DNA from: Amycolatopsis taiwanensis DSM 45107
Lineage (GTDB): Bacteria > Actinomycetota > Actinomycetes > Mycobacteriales > Pseudonocardiaceae
Reading direction: 5' to 3'
Assembly (NCBI RefSeq): GCF_000519205.1
Contig: NZ_JAFB01000003.1
Span: 393,428-457,427, forward strand
DNA length: 64,000 nt
In this document: piece by piece, positions 52,020 through 62,250 of the stretch
How positions within the stretch are numbered: position 1 is the stretch's first letter
Layout of the letters: each line of letters opens with the position of its first letter
Position numbers and translations under genes: made by a program
The notes under the pieces: generated by a model
What the model was told of the DNA's origin: nothing
The model's input: the letters and a program-made list of their open reading frames with translations, nothing else
The model's database searches: none

Positions 52020-53519
52020 ATGACACCCGACGCGTACGACAAGCTCGCACCCCGCCGCCGGACGCTGATCACCTTCGCCCTGCTGGGCTGCGCATTCCTG
52101 GCCATGCTGGACGGCACCGTGGTCGGCACGGCCCTGCCGCGCATCATCGAGCAGGTCGGCGGCGACGGCTCCTCCTACGCCTGGCTGGTCACCGTCTACC
52201 TGCTGACTTCCTCGGTCAGCGTGCCGGTCTACGGCCGGTTCTCCGACCTGTACGGCCGTCGCCGCCTGCTGCAGGGCGGACTCGCCGTGTTCCTGCTCGG
52301 CTCGCTCGCCTGCGGACTGGCCGGCTCCATGGAAATATTGATCATTTCCCGCGCGGTGCAGGGCCTGGGCGCCGGAGCCCTGCTCACCCTCGGCATGGCC
52401 CTGATCCGTGACCTCCACCCGCCCTCCCGTGCGGAGGGGTTGATCCGCATGCAGACGGTGCTGGCCACCATGATGGTGCTCGGTCTGGTCGGCGGCCCGC
52501 TCGTCGGTGGCCTGCTGGCCGACCACGCCGGTTGGCGCTGGGCATTCTGGCTCAACCTCCCCATCGGCCTGGCCGCCGCGGCGATCCTCACCCTCGCGCT
52601 GCCCGACCGTCGCCCCGCCAAGGCACCGGCCGGCCGGCTCGATGCGGCCGGAATCCTTCTGCTCACCGCCGGTCTCTCTCTGGTTCTGACCGGCCTCAGC
52701 CTCAAGGGCAACACATCCGCCGGGCTCCCGATGACGTGGACAGATCCCACCGTCGCCGGTTGCCTGCTCGGTGGTCTGGCCTTGCTCGCCCTGCTCATCC
52801 CCGTCGAGCGGTGCGCCGAGGTCCCCATCCTGCCGTTGCGGCTGTTCCGCCGTCGCACCTACGCCGCGCTGCTGGCCGCCGGCTTCTTCTTCCAGGTTGC
52901 CGCGCTGCCCCTCGGCGTCTTCCTGCCGCTGTACTTTCAGTACGTCCGTGGTTATTCGGCCACCGTCTCCGGATTCCTGCTCCTCCCCCTGCTGATCGGC
53001 ATGACGCTGGGCAACCGGCTCACCGCCACCGCCGTTCTGCGCAGCGGCCACGCCAAGCCCGCTCTCCTGACCGGTGCCGGACTCCTCACCCTCGGCACCG
53101 TCGCCTTCTTCACCCTGGGCACTGCGACATCCCCGGCGCTGACCTCCGTCTGGCTGCTCATCGCGGGACTAGGCACCGGACCGGCCATGGGCGGCATCAC
53201 CATCGCCACCCAAAACTGCGTCCCGCACGACGACATGGGCACGACCACCGCGGGCTCAGCCCTCACCAAGCAGATCGGCGGCGCGTTCGGCCTGGCCTGC
53301 GCCCAGTCCCTGATCAGCCTCCACACCGCGGCCGCACCCACCGCGTCGGCGATCGGCTCCACCGTCGCCTGGAGCGGAACCATCGCCGGACTTCTCGCCC
53401 TGGCCGCTCTCCTTGCCATGCGCAACGTCCCCATCTCCGCGCCCGGAAGCCGCAGCGCCGCGCCCGCCACCAGGGCCGCCGCTTCCGCCGCCCCCACAGT
53501 CGGCGGGCCTGCCGCATAA
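52020..53519 (+). CDS. DHA2-family MFS drug exporter, 14 helices
   Basis: 499 residues with LAMLDGTVVGTALPRIIEQ, GRFSDLYGRRRLL between helices 2 and 3 and GPLVGGLLADHAGWRWAFWLNLPIG in helix 5, the EmrB/QacA signature. It exports lipophilic drugs with protons. The ATG has no clear Shine-Dalgarno. The operator-like palindrome upstream suggests substrate-induced derepression. Confidence 0.87.
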   Translation: MTPDAYDKLAPRRRTLITFALLGCAFLAMLDGTVVGTALPRIIEQVGGDGSSYAWLVTVYLLTSSVSVPVYGRFSDLYGRRRLLQGGLAVFLLGSLACGLAGSMEILIISRAVQGLGAGALLTLGMALIRDLHPPSRAEGLIRMQTVLATMMVLGLVGGPLVGGLLADHAGWRWAFWLNLPIGLAAAAILTLALPDRRPAKAPAGRLDAAGILLLTAGLSLVLTGLSLKGNTSAGLPMTWTDPTVAGCLLGGLALLALLIPVERCAEVPILPLRLFRRRTYAALLAAGFFFQVAALPLGVFLPLYFQYVRGYSATVSGFLLLPLLIGMTLGNRLTATAVLRSGHAKPALLTGAGLLTLGTVAFFTLGTATSPALTSVWLLIAGLGTGPAMGGITIATQNCVPHDDMGTTTAGSALTKQIGGAFGLACAQSLISLHTAAAPTASAIGSTVAWSGTIAGLLALAALLAMRNVPISAPGSRSAAPATRAAASAAPTVGGPAA

Positions 53520-53792
53520 CAGCTTGGTGCGTGTCGGCGAACGAGCGTCCGCCGAAGACACCACACGGCACGCCGCGTCCCAGTGTCCAAATCGGATGGT
53601 CTGGTCACCGAGCGGGCCGCGTGGTCGGCCGGCCTGGTTCAGCCGAACCCGTGATACGGTGATCAACGAGGACGCGCGAAGACACGGTCCGGTATGGGTT
53701 AGTCCGGACGGCGCCACGCGCTTCACACCACATCCGACTGGGTGCGACCTGTGCGTCCCTTCCGTTGCTGCTGCACGAAAGGGACTGTGCTC
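53520..53792. other. Spacer before the FAD monooxygenase gene
   Basis: About 270 bases with no supportable gene. It contains GGTTCAGCCGAACC (5-bp arms) around 53637, which could be a regulatory site for the oxidoreductase. Nothing else stands out. Confidence 0.4.
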
Positions 53793-55001
53793 ATGTCGAG
53801 TCCGCACGTCATTGTCATCGGCGCCGGCCTGGGTGGGCTCGCGCTGGCGCAAGGGTTGCGCCAGGCGGGAATCGAGGTCACCGTCTACGAACGGGATACC
53901 TCGCTCACCGCGCGTCGCCAGGGCTACCGGCTACACCTGGACGCCCACGCCCGGGATGCCCTGCTCCGGCTGCTACCGCCACGGTTGTTCGAGCTGTTCC
54001 TGGCCACCGCCGGCACCCCGAACCCGCAGTTCGTGCTCCTGGACGACCAGCTCAACCACATCCTGACCCAGGACACCCCCGAAGAGCCGGCGCATTTCGC
54101 GGTAGACCGACTGGTGCTGCGGCAGATCCTGCTTGCCGGCCTCGAGGACATCGTCCGGTTCGGCACGCGGTTCCAGCGTTACGAGATCGGTTCGCAGGGC
54201 CGGGTGACCGCGTATTTCGCCGACGGAAGCCACGCCGGTGGCGACGTGCTGGTGGCCGCCGACGGAGTGAACTCCGCGGTACGCGGCCAGTACCTGCCGC
54301 ACGCCCGGATCATGGACACCGGGGTGCGCCAGCTCTACGGCATGATCCCGCTGTCCGACCGCACTCGGCCGCTGTTCGACGACCGGATGCTCGGCATCTT
54401 CACCGCGATCACCGGCCAGGACGGCACATTCGTGGGCGTCGCGCCGGTGCAGTTTCCCGAACGTCCCCAGCAGGCCGCCGCCCGGATCGCCCCCGAGTTG
54501 CGCCTGCCGCCGGTCTCGGACTACATGACCTGCTCGTTCGGTGCCCGCCGCGAATGGTTCGGCGATGCCGACACCCGCCTGCGCTCGATGAGCGGTCAGG
54601 AACTGCACGCGATCATCACCGACGCCGTGCGGACCTGGCACCCGCGGGTACGCAAGATCATCGCCGCCTGCGACCCGGCCTCCGTGTTCGCGCTTCCGTT
54701 GCGCACCAGCATTCCCGTCGCAGGGTGGGCCACCACCCAGGTTACGTTGCTCGGCGACGCCATCCATGCGATGAGCCCGGCAGCCGGGGCCGGCGCCTGC
54801 GCCGCATTGCGCGATGCCGACCGGCTGACCACCGCGCTGCGCACGGCCGCGGCCGGCCACGATCTCCTTAACGCGCTGCGTGCCTACGAGTCGGAGATGA
54901 TCGACTACGGGTTCGCCGCGGTACGGGCCGGAGCCAGCAACGGACAGCGATTCCTCGGCCAGGACCCCCTTCCTGATGAACAACCCGCCGCAAGCGCCTG
55001 A
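53793..55001 (+). CDS. FAD-dependent aromatic monooxygenase-like oxidoreductase
   Basis: 402 residues of the PHBH/TetX-type flavoprotein monooxygenases: GAGLGGLALAQGLRQ near the N-terminus, the DG motif VAADGVNSAVRGQY and the GD motif LLGDAIHAMSPAAGAGA. It should hydroxylate an aromatic or polyketide-like substrate using NAD(P)H. ATG 53793 is chosen; a GTG six bases upstream is also possible. It could share drug-detoxification duty with the preceding exporter. Confidence 0.85.
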   Translation: MSSPHVIVIGAGLGGLALAQGLRQAGIEVTVYERDTSLTARRQGYRLHLDAHARDALLRLLPPRLFELFLATAGTPNPQFVLLDDQLNHILTQDTPEEPAHFAVDRLVLRQILLAGLEDIVRFGTRFQRYEIGSQGRVTAYFADGSHAGGDVLVAADGVNSAVRGQYLPHARIMDTGVRQLYGMIPLSDRTRPLFDDRMLGIFTAITGQDGTFVGVAPVQFPERPQQAAARIAPELRLPPVSDYMTCSFGARREWFGDADTRLRSMSGQELHAIITDAVRTWHPRVRKIIAACDPASVFALPLRTSIPVAGWATTQVTLLGDAIHAMSPAAGAGACAALRDADRLTTALRTAAAGHDLLNALRAYESEMIDYGFAAVRAGASNGQRFLGQDPLPDEQPAASA

Positions 55002-55004
55002 CTC

Positions 55005-55225
55005 CCGGGTTCGGGCATCAACCCGAACCCGGAACACAGACGCCCGAAGCGGGAACTCGGACACCTGAAGCGGGAACTCAGGCGCCCGAACCCGGAACTC
55101 GGACACCTGGGCCCGGAACTCGGGCGACTGAAGCGGGAACTCGGGGGCCTGAAGCCGGAACTGAGGCGCCTGAGTCCGGAATTCGGGGGCCTGAAGCGGG
55201 AACTCGGGGGCCTGAGGCGGGGACA
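55005..55225. repeat. Array 4: hairpin plus inverted 21-bp units
   Basis: Four bases after the monooxygenase stop, CCGGGTTCGGG and CCCGAACCCGG (55005-55015, 55022-55032) form a perfect 11-bp hairpin. About nine units follow in the reverse sense (GGAACTCGGGGGCCTGAAGC type) and end GGGGACA at 55225, 18 bases from the stop of the convergent methyltransferase. The hairpin should terminate the monooxygenase transcript. Confidence 0.8.
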
Positions 55226-55243
55226 CGGCTGTTGCGCTGGGAG

Positions 55244-56053
55244 TTACCGGGGTTTCGTGGCGCGGATCGAGTACATCAGCGGAACCCGGGGTCGCTCGGC
55301 GGGCAGCCGGTAGGCGATGCCATCCCGCTCCAGCACGGCGAACCGCGGCCAGAGCGTGTAGTCGTGCTCGTGCAGGAAGTCGATGCGCAGCCCCGCCGCG
55401 GCCAGCGCGGTGACCACTTCGCCCAGCCCGTGCGCGTACTCGATCGACCGGGTGTGCCGGACGCGGGCCTGCGGGTCCGCGTAGCTCCCCGCGTCCGGCT
55501 CGTCCCACACCTGCGGCCCCTCGGCGAAATAGTCGAACGTGACCGTGCGTCCCTCGGTTTCGTCGAGGGTGTCGGCGAACGGGTGGAATTCGGCTAGATA
55601 GAGAAACCCGCCCGGTTCAAGGAGATCAGCGATGACCTTCGCCCACCGGTCCACATCGGGCAGCCAGCACAGCGCGCCCAATCCCGTGTAGACGATGTCG
55701 TATGTCTCGCCCAGGACTGTCGCGGCGTCATACACGTCGGCAACGACGAAGCGGGCGAATAAGCCAACATCGTCCGCAACCGTGCGGGCGGCCTCGATCG
55801 CCTTCGGCGAGAAGTCCAGTCCGGTCACGTCGGCGCCGCGCCGGGCCCAGGACAGGGTGTCGAGCCCGAAATGGCATTGCAGGTGAACGAGGCGACGACC
55901 GGTGACCGCACCGACCTCGACCAACTCGAACTCCCGCAGGCTCGACGCCCCGGCCTTGAATCCGGCCACGTCGTAGAAATCGCTCGCGACGTGGATCGCG
56001 ACCCGCTCGTCCCAGAGCGGCAGGTTGACCGCGAGATAGTCCGATTCCGGCAT
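55244..56053 (-). CDS. Class I SAM-dependent methyltransferase
   Basis: 269 residues with a Rossmann methyltransferase core: LVHLQCHFGLDTLSWARRG (motif I, lacking the usual GxGxG), VTGLDFSPKAIEAAR and YDIVYTGLGALCWLPD. YLAEFHPF follows the fifth strand. The substrate is unknown. ATG 56053 (MPESDY) is preferred to the upstream in-frame 56095. It converges on array 4. Confidence 0.82.
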   Translation of the reverse strand: MPESDYLAVNLPLWDERVAIHVASDFYDVAGFKAGASSLREFELVEVGAVTGRRLVHLQCHFGLDTLSWARRGADVTGLDFSPKAIEAARTVADDVGLFARFVVADVYDAATVLGETYDIVYTGLGALCWLPDVDRWAKVIADLLEPGGFLYLAEFHPFADTLDETEGRTVTFDYFAEGPQVWDEPDAGSYADPQARVRHTRSIEYAHGLGEVVTALAAAGLRIDFLHEHDYTLWPRFAVLERDGIAYRLPAERPRVPLMYSIRATKPR

Positions 56054-56103
56054 GTTCGCGAGCTTACGGGGGCTCGGCCGGAGCCGACCATCCAATTACC
56101 CAG

Positions 56104-56946
56104 CTAGGGTTTGCGCGCGACGCCACCGATGACGCGGGACTCCGACGGTGCGTCGGCGAACACCGTGGTCTCGTCGGGATACCAGGCCGGTGCGTAGACC
56201 AGGCCAGGCGACAGGAGTTCCCAGCCGTCGAAGAACCGCGCGAACTCCTCCCTGGTGCGCAGTTGGGCGGGGTTCGTCGTGCCGTCGTAATAGGCGACGA
56301 GCGCGGCGAGGTTGTCCCGTTCCTGCTCGGTCCGCGGGTTCTCGTTCGTCATCTGCGACAGCACGATCAGCGAACCCGGGGCGAGGACGGCGCGGCAGTG
56401 GTCCAGTGCGGCTTCCGGCCGGTCGGAATCCCGGATGAAGTGCAGCACCGCATTGACCACCAGGGCCAGCGGCTGGCCGAGGTCGATCACCCCGGCCTCG
56501 GCCACGCGTTCCCACATTTCCGCCGGCCGCAGGAAGTCGGCCGCGATCGCCTTGTGCCGCAGGGGGTCGGCGGACTCGGCGAGCAGCAGGGTCGAATGCG
56601 CCAGCGCGATCGGCTCGTTGTCGACGTAGACGACCCGGACGTCGTGTTCGGGGCGGACTTCGTCGGCGACTTCGTGCACGTTGCCCGCGGTCGGCAGCCC
56701 GGAGCCGACGTCCACGAACTGCCGGACGCCCAGCTCCACGCACCGGCGCACGGTGCGGCGCAGGAACTGCCGGCTCGTCCGCATGTAGTCGGGCAGCAGC
56801 GGCACCACCGCACGCACCTTCTGCGCGAACGCGCGGTCGATCGCGTAGTTCATCGTGCCGCCGAGGAAGTAGTCATATACGCGGGCGGCCGAGGGTCGGT
56901 CCAGACTGCCTTCGATGTCGCGAAGCGCCTTGTCACGGTCGGTCAT
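56104..56946 (-). CDS. DUF574 SAM-dependent methyltransferase
   Basis: 280 residues matching the actinomycete-specific DUF574 family: RVYDYFLGGTMNYAIDRAFA near the N-terminus, FVDVGSGLPTAGNVHEVAD for SAM binding and VVYVDNEPIALAHS. These proteins are abundant in filamentous actinomycetes and are thought to be methyltransferases of unknown target, sometimes regulatory. It is 50 bases upstream of the other methyltransferase on the same strand. Confidence 0.87.
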   Translation of the reverse strand: MTDRDKALRDIEGSLDRPSAARVYDYFLGGTMNYAIDRAFAQKVRAVVPLLPDYMRTSRQFLRRTVRRCVELGVRQFVDVGSGLPTAGNVHEVADEVRPEHDVRVVYVDNEPIALAHSTLLLAESADPLRHKAIAADFLRPAEMWERVAEAGVIDLGQPLALVVNAVLHFIRDSDRPEAALDHCRAVLAPGSLIVLSQMTNENPRTEQERDNLAALVAYYDGTTNPAQLRTREEFARFFDGWELLSPGLVYAPAWYPDETTVFADAPSESRVIGGVARKP

Positions 56947-57012
56947 GGAATGCGGGCTCCTTGTCGCCGCGCCCCATGCTATCGGTACCGGCTGCGCGCT
57001 CGCGTCCGAACC

Positions 57013-57870
57013 TCAGGTCCCGAGGTGGCCTGCGGATCCGTGCTCGCGTGCCGCCTTGATCGTCTGCGCGAGCAGGGTGGCGATCGTCATCGGCCCGACG
57101 CCACCGGGCACCGGGGTGATGAGCGACGCCCGTTCGGCCGCCGCCGCATATTCCACGTCGCCCTTGTTGCCGGCATAACCGGCGTCGACGACGACGGCAC
57201 CGGGCTTGATCCACTCGCCACGGATCAGTTCCGGCCGCCCTACCGCCGCCACCAGCACGTCCGCCTGGGCGACGAGGTCGGCCAGGCCCACGGTCCGGGA
57301 GTGACAGTAGGTGACCGTCGCATCCCGCGTCAGCAACAGCATGCCGACGGGCTTGCCGAGGATCGGGCTACGCCCGACCACCACGGCGTGCTTTCCGGAC
57401 AGCGGAACGTCGTAGGCATCCAGCAGTGCCATGATCCCGCCCGGGGTCGCCGACCGAAAGCCGCCTTCGTCGAACGCCATGGTGGCGAACGAGGTGCGGG
57501 TGACGCCGTCGACGTCCTTCGACGGGGCGATGGCCTCGAACGCCGCACGCTCGTCGATATGGCCGGGCACGGGATGCTGCAACAGAATCCCGTCGACCTC
57601 GGGGTCGTCGGACAGCTCCCGGATCTTGTTGACCAGCGTTTCCGTGCTGATGGTCTCGTCGAGCTCGATACGCTGCGACCGCATGCCGACCTTCGCGCAA
57701 CGGCTGGCCTTCATGCGGACGTAGGTGTGGGAGGCGGGGTCGTCGCCCACCAGCACCGTTGCCAGTACCGGAACGCGGCCGTGCGAGCCGACGAACTCCG
57801 CCACCTCGCGCTGAACGCGTTCGAGTATCGCGGCGGAAACGGCGCGCCCGTCCAGAATCTGCGCGGTCAA
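57013..57870 (-). CDS. folD: Methylene-THF dehydrogenase/methenyl-THF cyclohydrolase
   Basis: A 285-residue bifunctional enzyme interconverting 5,10-methylene-, 5,10-methenyl- and 10-formyl-THF. Landmarks are SHTYVRMKASRCAKVGM with the YxxxK pair, GILLQHPVPGHID and GRSPILGKPVGMLLL, plus the C-terminal PVPGGVGPMTIATL. The TTG start (57870) follows GAGGAG. It is last in metF-purU-folD and provides the middle steps of methyl oxidation. A housekeeping folD is expected elsewhere. Confidence 0.92.
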   Translation of the reverse strand: MTAQILDGRAVSAAILERVQREVAEFVGSHGRVPVLATVLVGDDPASHTYVRMKASRCAKVGMRSQRIELDETISTETLVNKIRELSDDPEVDGILLQHPVPGHIDERAAFEAIAPSKDVDGVTRTSFATMAFDEGGFRSATPGGIMALLDAYDVPLSGKHAVVVGRSPILGKPVGMLLLTRDATVTYCHSRTVGLADLVAQADVLVAAVGRPELIRGEWIKPGAVVVDAGYAGNKGDVEYAAAAERASLITPVPGGVGPMTIATLLAQTIKAAREHGSAGHLGT

Positions 57871-57889
57871 TCGATCTCCTCGGCAGGCT

Positions 57890-57918
57890 AGGTGGTGTTT
57901 CAAGCGGCGGAGCCGCTG
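57890..57918. repeat. Partial copy of the GGTGGTGTTTC inverted-repeat element
   Basis: AGGTGGTGTTTC (57890-57901) is followed by AAGCGGCGGAGCCGCT, whose AGCGGC and GCCGCT arms pair over GGA. This is the left end of the element seen in full at 16629. It lies between folD and the purU stop. Confidence 0.65.
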
Positions 57919-57921
57919 TCT

Positions 57922-58791
57922 CTAGAAGACAACGGTGGTGTTGCCGTCCCGGATGACGCGATCCTCGCAGTGCCAGGCCACCGCCCGGGCCAACACCAGC
58001 CGCTCCACGTCCGCGCCCTTGCGCTGCAGCTCGCGCGCGGTGTCCCGGTGCGAGACGCGGATCACGTCCTGCTCGATGATCGGGCCCTCGTCGAGATCTT
58101 CGGTCACGTAGTGGGCGGTCGCGCCGATCAGCTTCACGCCGCGCTCCTTCGCCCGCTGGTACGGCCCGGCGCCCATGAAGGCCGGGAGGAACGAGTGGTG
58201 GATGTTGATCACGGGCATGCCGACCTCGTCCAGGAACTCGCCGGAGATGATCTGCATGTAGCGGGCCAGGACGAGCAGGTCGGCGTTGCCCTTGAGCAGG
58301 TTCAACTGCTCCTTCTCGGCGACCGCCTTGTTGTCCTTCTCCACCGGCACGTGGAAGAACGGGACGTCGAACTGCCGGACCTCGTCTCCGAGGTCGGCGT
58401 GGTTCGACACCACCATCGGGACGATCATCGGCAGCTCGCCGCGCCGCTGCCGCCACAGCAGGTCGAGCAGGCAGTGATCCATTTTGGACACGAAGATGGC
58501 GACCCGCTTGCGCTTCTTCGCCTCGACGAGCCGGAAGTCGAGCTCCAGTTCCCCGGTCAGCTTGGCCTCCAGCGCGGCGTTCAGCGCATCCATCCGCGCG
58601 GACAGGCCGGGCAGGTGGAAGACGGTGCGCTGGAAGAACCGCCCGCCGGACGGGTCGCTCGAGGACTGGTCGAGCGAGACGATGTTGGCCCCCTGGTCGG
58701 TGAGCACGCTCGACACGGTGGCCACGATCCCCGGGCGGTCCGCGCCTTGCACGATGAGGCGACCGTAGTCGTTGTCGTTCAGCTCACTCAT
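57922..58791 (-). CDS. purU: Formyltetrahydrofolate deformylase
   Basis: 289 residues: an N-terminal ACT domain (about 8-90, RLIVQGADRPGIVATVSSVL) and a formyltransferase-like domain. The catalytic pieces are INIHHSFLPAFMGAGPYQRA and ATAHYVTEDLDEGPII. It hydrolyses 10-formyl-THF to formate and free THF. ATG 58791 overlaps the stop of a short leader ORF, which in turn overlaps the metF stop. Confidence 0.92.
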   Translation of the reverse strand: MSELNDNDYGRLIVQGADRPGIVATVSSVLTDQGANIVSLDQSSSDPSGGRFFQRTVFHLPGLSARMDALNAALEAKLTGELELDFRLVEAKKRKRVAIFVSKMDHCLLDLLWRQRRGELPMIVPMVVSNHADLGDEVRQFDVPFFHVPVEKDNKAVAEKEQLNLLKGNADLLVLARYMQIISGEFLDEVGMPVINIHHSFLPAFMGAGPYQRAKERGVKLIGATAHYVTEDLDEGPIIEQDVIRVSHRDTARELQRKGADVERLVLARAVAWHCEDRVIRDGNTTVVF

Positions 58792-58841
58792 GTATGTCCC
58801 TTCGCGAGTCCGCGCGCCACCGCGATGGTGGTGTGTGTCAC
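58788..58841 (-). CDS. TIAVAR leader peptide ORF between metF and purU
   Basis: A 17-codon ORF reads VTHTTIAVARGLAKGHT. Its GTG overlaps the metF TGA (GTGA) and its own TGA overlaps the purU ATG (ATGA), an unbroken chain for reinitiating ribosomes. AAGGGA in the AKG codons is the purU Shine-Dalgarno. TIAVAR, LAKG and the terminal HT match the leaders at 7205 and 40616. Confidence 0.6.
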   Translation of the reverse strand: MTHTTIAVARGLAKGHT

Positions 58842-59719
58842 TGCCGGCCGTCCTTTTCGGAGATCGCGGCCAGCAGTTCCTGCCGCCACACTTCAGTCTT
58901 CCGCAGCTCATTGAAAGTGAAGATGTGCAGGCCGCGGATGTTGCTGGTGACTTTCGACACGGCGGTGCCGAGACGCTTGGCCAGCTTCGTGGGGTTGTAG
59001 CCACCCGGTAACAGGAACCGCCACAGCAGGCTCTGCTGCTTCTGCAGGAACCGGGCCGAGGCGCCAAGGCCGATCCCGGCCGAGATCCGGATCAGCTTCT
59101 GCCGGTTCACCGGCCCCGGCATTCCGACATGGACCGGCGGGTTGATGCCGGAGGCGGCGAGACCCGCGGCCCACGTGGCGGTCGTGGTGGCGTCGAAGCA
59201 GATCTGCGTGAGGATCCGGGTCGCCGTCGTCGCCTTCCGCTTCAGGGCGAGTTCGAGCGCGTCCCGCGGGATGGCCGCGTGGCCTTCCGGGTAACCGCCG
59301 ATGCCGATCTCCTCGAAGGGATGCCCCACCGCCTCCATCGCCTGGAGCAGCGCATATGCCTCGGTGAACTCGCCGACGGGCTTCGCGTCCCCGCCGATGA
59401 CGAAGACCGAACGGAAGCCGCCCTCACGAAGACGGGCCACCACGTCGGCGACGTGCTTCTGGTCGACGAACTGCCGCGCCGGCAGGTGCGGCGCCACGGT
59501 GTATCCGTGCCCCAGCAGGCGTTCGGCGAGATCCAGGGTGGTGTCGATCCCCTTCGCCTCCGTGACCGTGACCGTGAGCGGGACGGTGATCGGCACGTTC
59601 TCGACCACGTCGCGCTCGGTGTTCCTGAACGGCATCACCTCATAACTCATGTTGTGTACCAGATCGGCGAGATTCGAATGCCGGCGCCTGGAGCCGGCGG
59701 CCTCCCGCTGCGTGGTCAT
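58838..59719 (-). CDS. metF: Methylenetetrahydrofolate reductase-type enzyme
   Basis: 293 residues of the MetF TIM barrel: VFVIGGDAKPVGEF for the flavin/folate region, IGIGGYPEGHAAIP and ILTQICFDATTTATWAA. Biosynthetic MetF reduces methylene-THF to methyl-THF. Here, opposite an O-demethylase, it is more likely run in the oxidising direction. The N-terminus with YEVMPFRNTERDVVENVP departs from the usual SxEFFPP motif, a further sign of a specialised paralogue. ATG 59719 follows GAGGAGA. Confidence 0.85.
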   Translation of the reverse strand: MTTQREAAGSRRRHSNLADLVHNMSYEVMPFRNTERDVVENVPITVPLTVTVTEAKGIDTTLDLAERLLGHGYTVAPHLPARQFVDQKHVADVVARLREGGFRSVFVIGGDAKPVGEFTEAYALLQAMEAVGHPFEEIGIGGYPEGHAAIPRDALELALKRKATTATRILTQICFDATTTATWAAGLAASGINPPVHVGMPGPVNRQKLIRISAGIGLGASARFLQKQQSLLWRFLLPGGYNPTKLAKRLGTAVSKVTSNIRGLHIFTFNELRKTEVWRQELLAAISEKDGRQ

Positions 59720-60087
59720 GGGTTCTCCTCGCGTCGCCAACATCGCCCGTAATCAGTAGAGCCGAACGGAGATCGCGTTTCCTCGGGCATCGGGGCAGAG
59801 TTGTGCACGACAAATGACCGAGGCATTCGCGCGATTGTCCTACCCGGCCGGCCGGAACCCCCGGGCGAAGTGTGCCGGACGTCACTTCGCCGCGAGGCGC
59901 CCGCTAAGCCGCCGGCCAGCGCGAACGCCCCAAACGCAGCGGCGGCCTTACGTCAAATGACGCATTCGCCCTAGCCGGTTACGGCAGTGCCACACCAGCC
60001 ATTTCTCTATGTCATCCGACACTCGCAATGCGTAGCTTATTGCTGAATGGAATCGCCGATGGCGCCGCAGGGAGAACGGGTAGGTAG
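59720..60087. promoter_or_regulatory. Shared control region of metF and ligM
   Basis: About 370 bases between divergent one-carbon genes. GGCGAAGTG and CACTTCGCC (59864-59891) are perfect 9-bp arms 10 bases apart, and CGTCAAATGACG (about 59950) is a second small palindrome. A short ORF at 60047-60091 ([14 protein letters not shown]) ends with a TGA overlapping the ligM ATG. No regulator gene is adjacent. Confidence 0.5.
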
Positions 60088-61488
<1,401 letters not shown>

Positions 61489-61575
61489 TCCGCGGTGGTA
61501 CCGGCTCTCCCCCAGGCCGGCGCCCCCGGGCCGGGTGGTGACCTAGCCTCCGCCACCCGGCCCGCTCCTTGACGG

Positions 61576-62115
61576 CTACTCCCCGGTGAGCCCGTCCACC
61601 GACTCCCGGATGAGGTCCGCATGACCGTTGTGCCGCGCGTACTCCTCGATCATGTGGACCAGGATCCAGCGCAGGTTCGGCGTCCGGCCGTCGCGCCAGC
61701 CCCGCCGGGCCGGCTGTGCCAGGTCGCCGTCCGTCAGCGCCTGGCCGACCAGGGCGCGTGAGCGGTCCACGGCGTCCTGCCAGAGCGCGAAGAGCTGCTC
61801 CGGGGTGTCGTCGGCGGCCGAGTGCCAGTCCCAGTCGGGGTCGGCCTTCCAGTCCACCGTGTCCCACGGCGCTTCACAGTCCCGCCCGGACAAGAAGCGA
61901 GCGAACCAGTGCGTCTCGACGTAGGCCAGGTGCTTGAGCATCCCGCCCAGGGTGATCGGCGACACGCCGACGGTAGCGCGCAAGCCGGCCGCGTCGAGCC
62001 CCGAACACTTCCAGGCCAGGGTGGCCCGGTGAAAGTCGAGGAAGCCCAGGAGGGTGGCGGTCTCGTCCGCCGCGACGGGCGGCTCCGGCCGCCCGTGCTC
62101 GTCCAAGTCGGTCAT
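61576..62115 (-). CDS. DinB/DUF664 superfamily protein
   Basis: 179 residues of a four-helix bundle: LGFLDFHRATLAWKCSGLD, SPITLGGMLKHLAYVETHWF with a metal-ligand histidine, and LRWILVHMIEEYARHNGHAD with two more. The three histidines form a likely metal site. Relatives use mycothiol or other thiols in actinomycetes. ATG 62115 is preferred to the longer frame. Not clearly linked to its neighbours. Confidence 0.82.
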   Translation of the reverse strand: MTDLDEHGRPEPPVAADETATLLGFLDFHRATLAWKCSGLDAAGLRATVGVSPITLGGMLKHLAYVETHWFARFLSGRDCEAPWDTVDWKADPDWDWHSAADDTPEQLFALWQDAVDRSRALVGQALTDGDLAQPARRGWRDGRTPNLRWILVHMIEEYARHNGHADLIRESVDGLTGE

Positions 62116-62250
62116 GGCGGCCAAACCTACCGGAGCGAAGAGGAGGCAAGCCACCGCAAAACCGGTCTCTCGCCCGGTAGGTATTTGCGCTCCACATGAA
62201 CCGAGGGCCTTGACCGACCAACAAGGAGTCCCACGGTACTCCACGTCGAC

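Noticed and set aside
51480..53051. 523-codon minus-strand frame with GTRVPGPGTRV-type repeats
   Set aside because: The repeats come from reading the 21-bp array (7 codons per unit) plus the antisense of the exporter; no start or domain supports it.
57871..58841. THF riboswitch controlling metF-purU-folD
   Set aside because: The spacers are under 60 bases and are explained by the leader ORF and the repeat element; no conserved riboswitch core was recognised.
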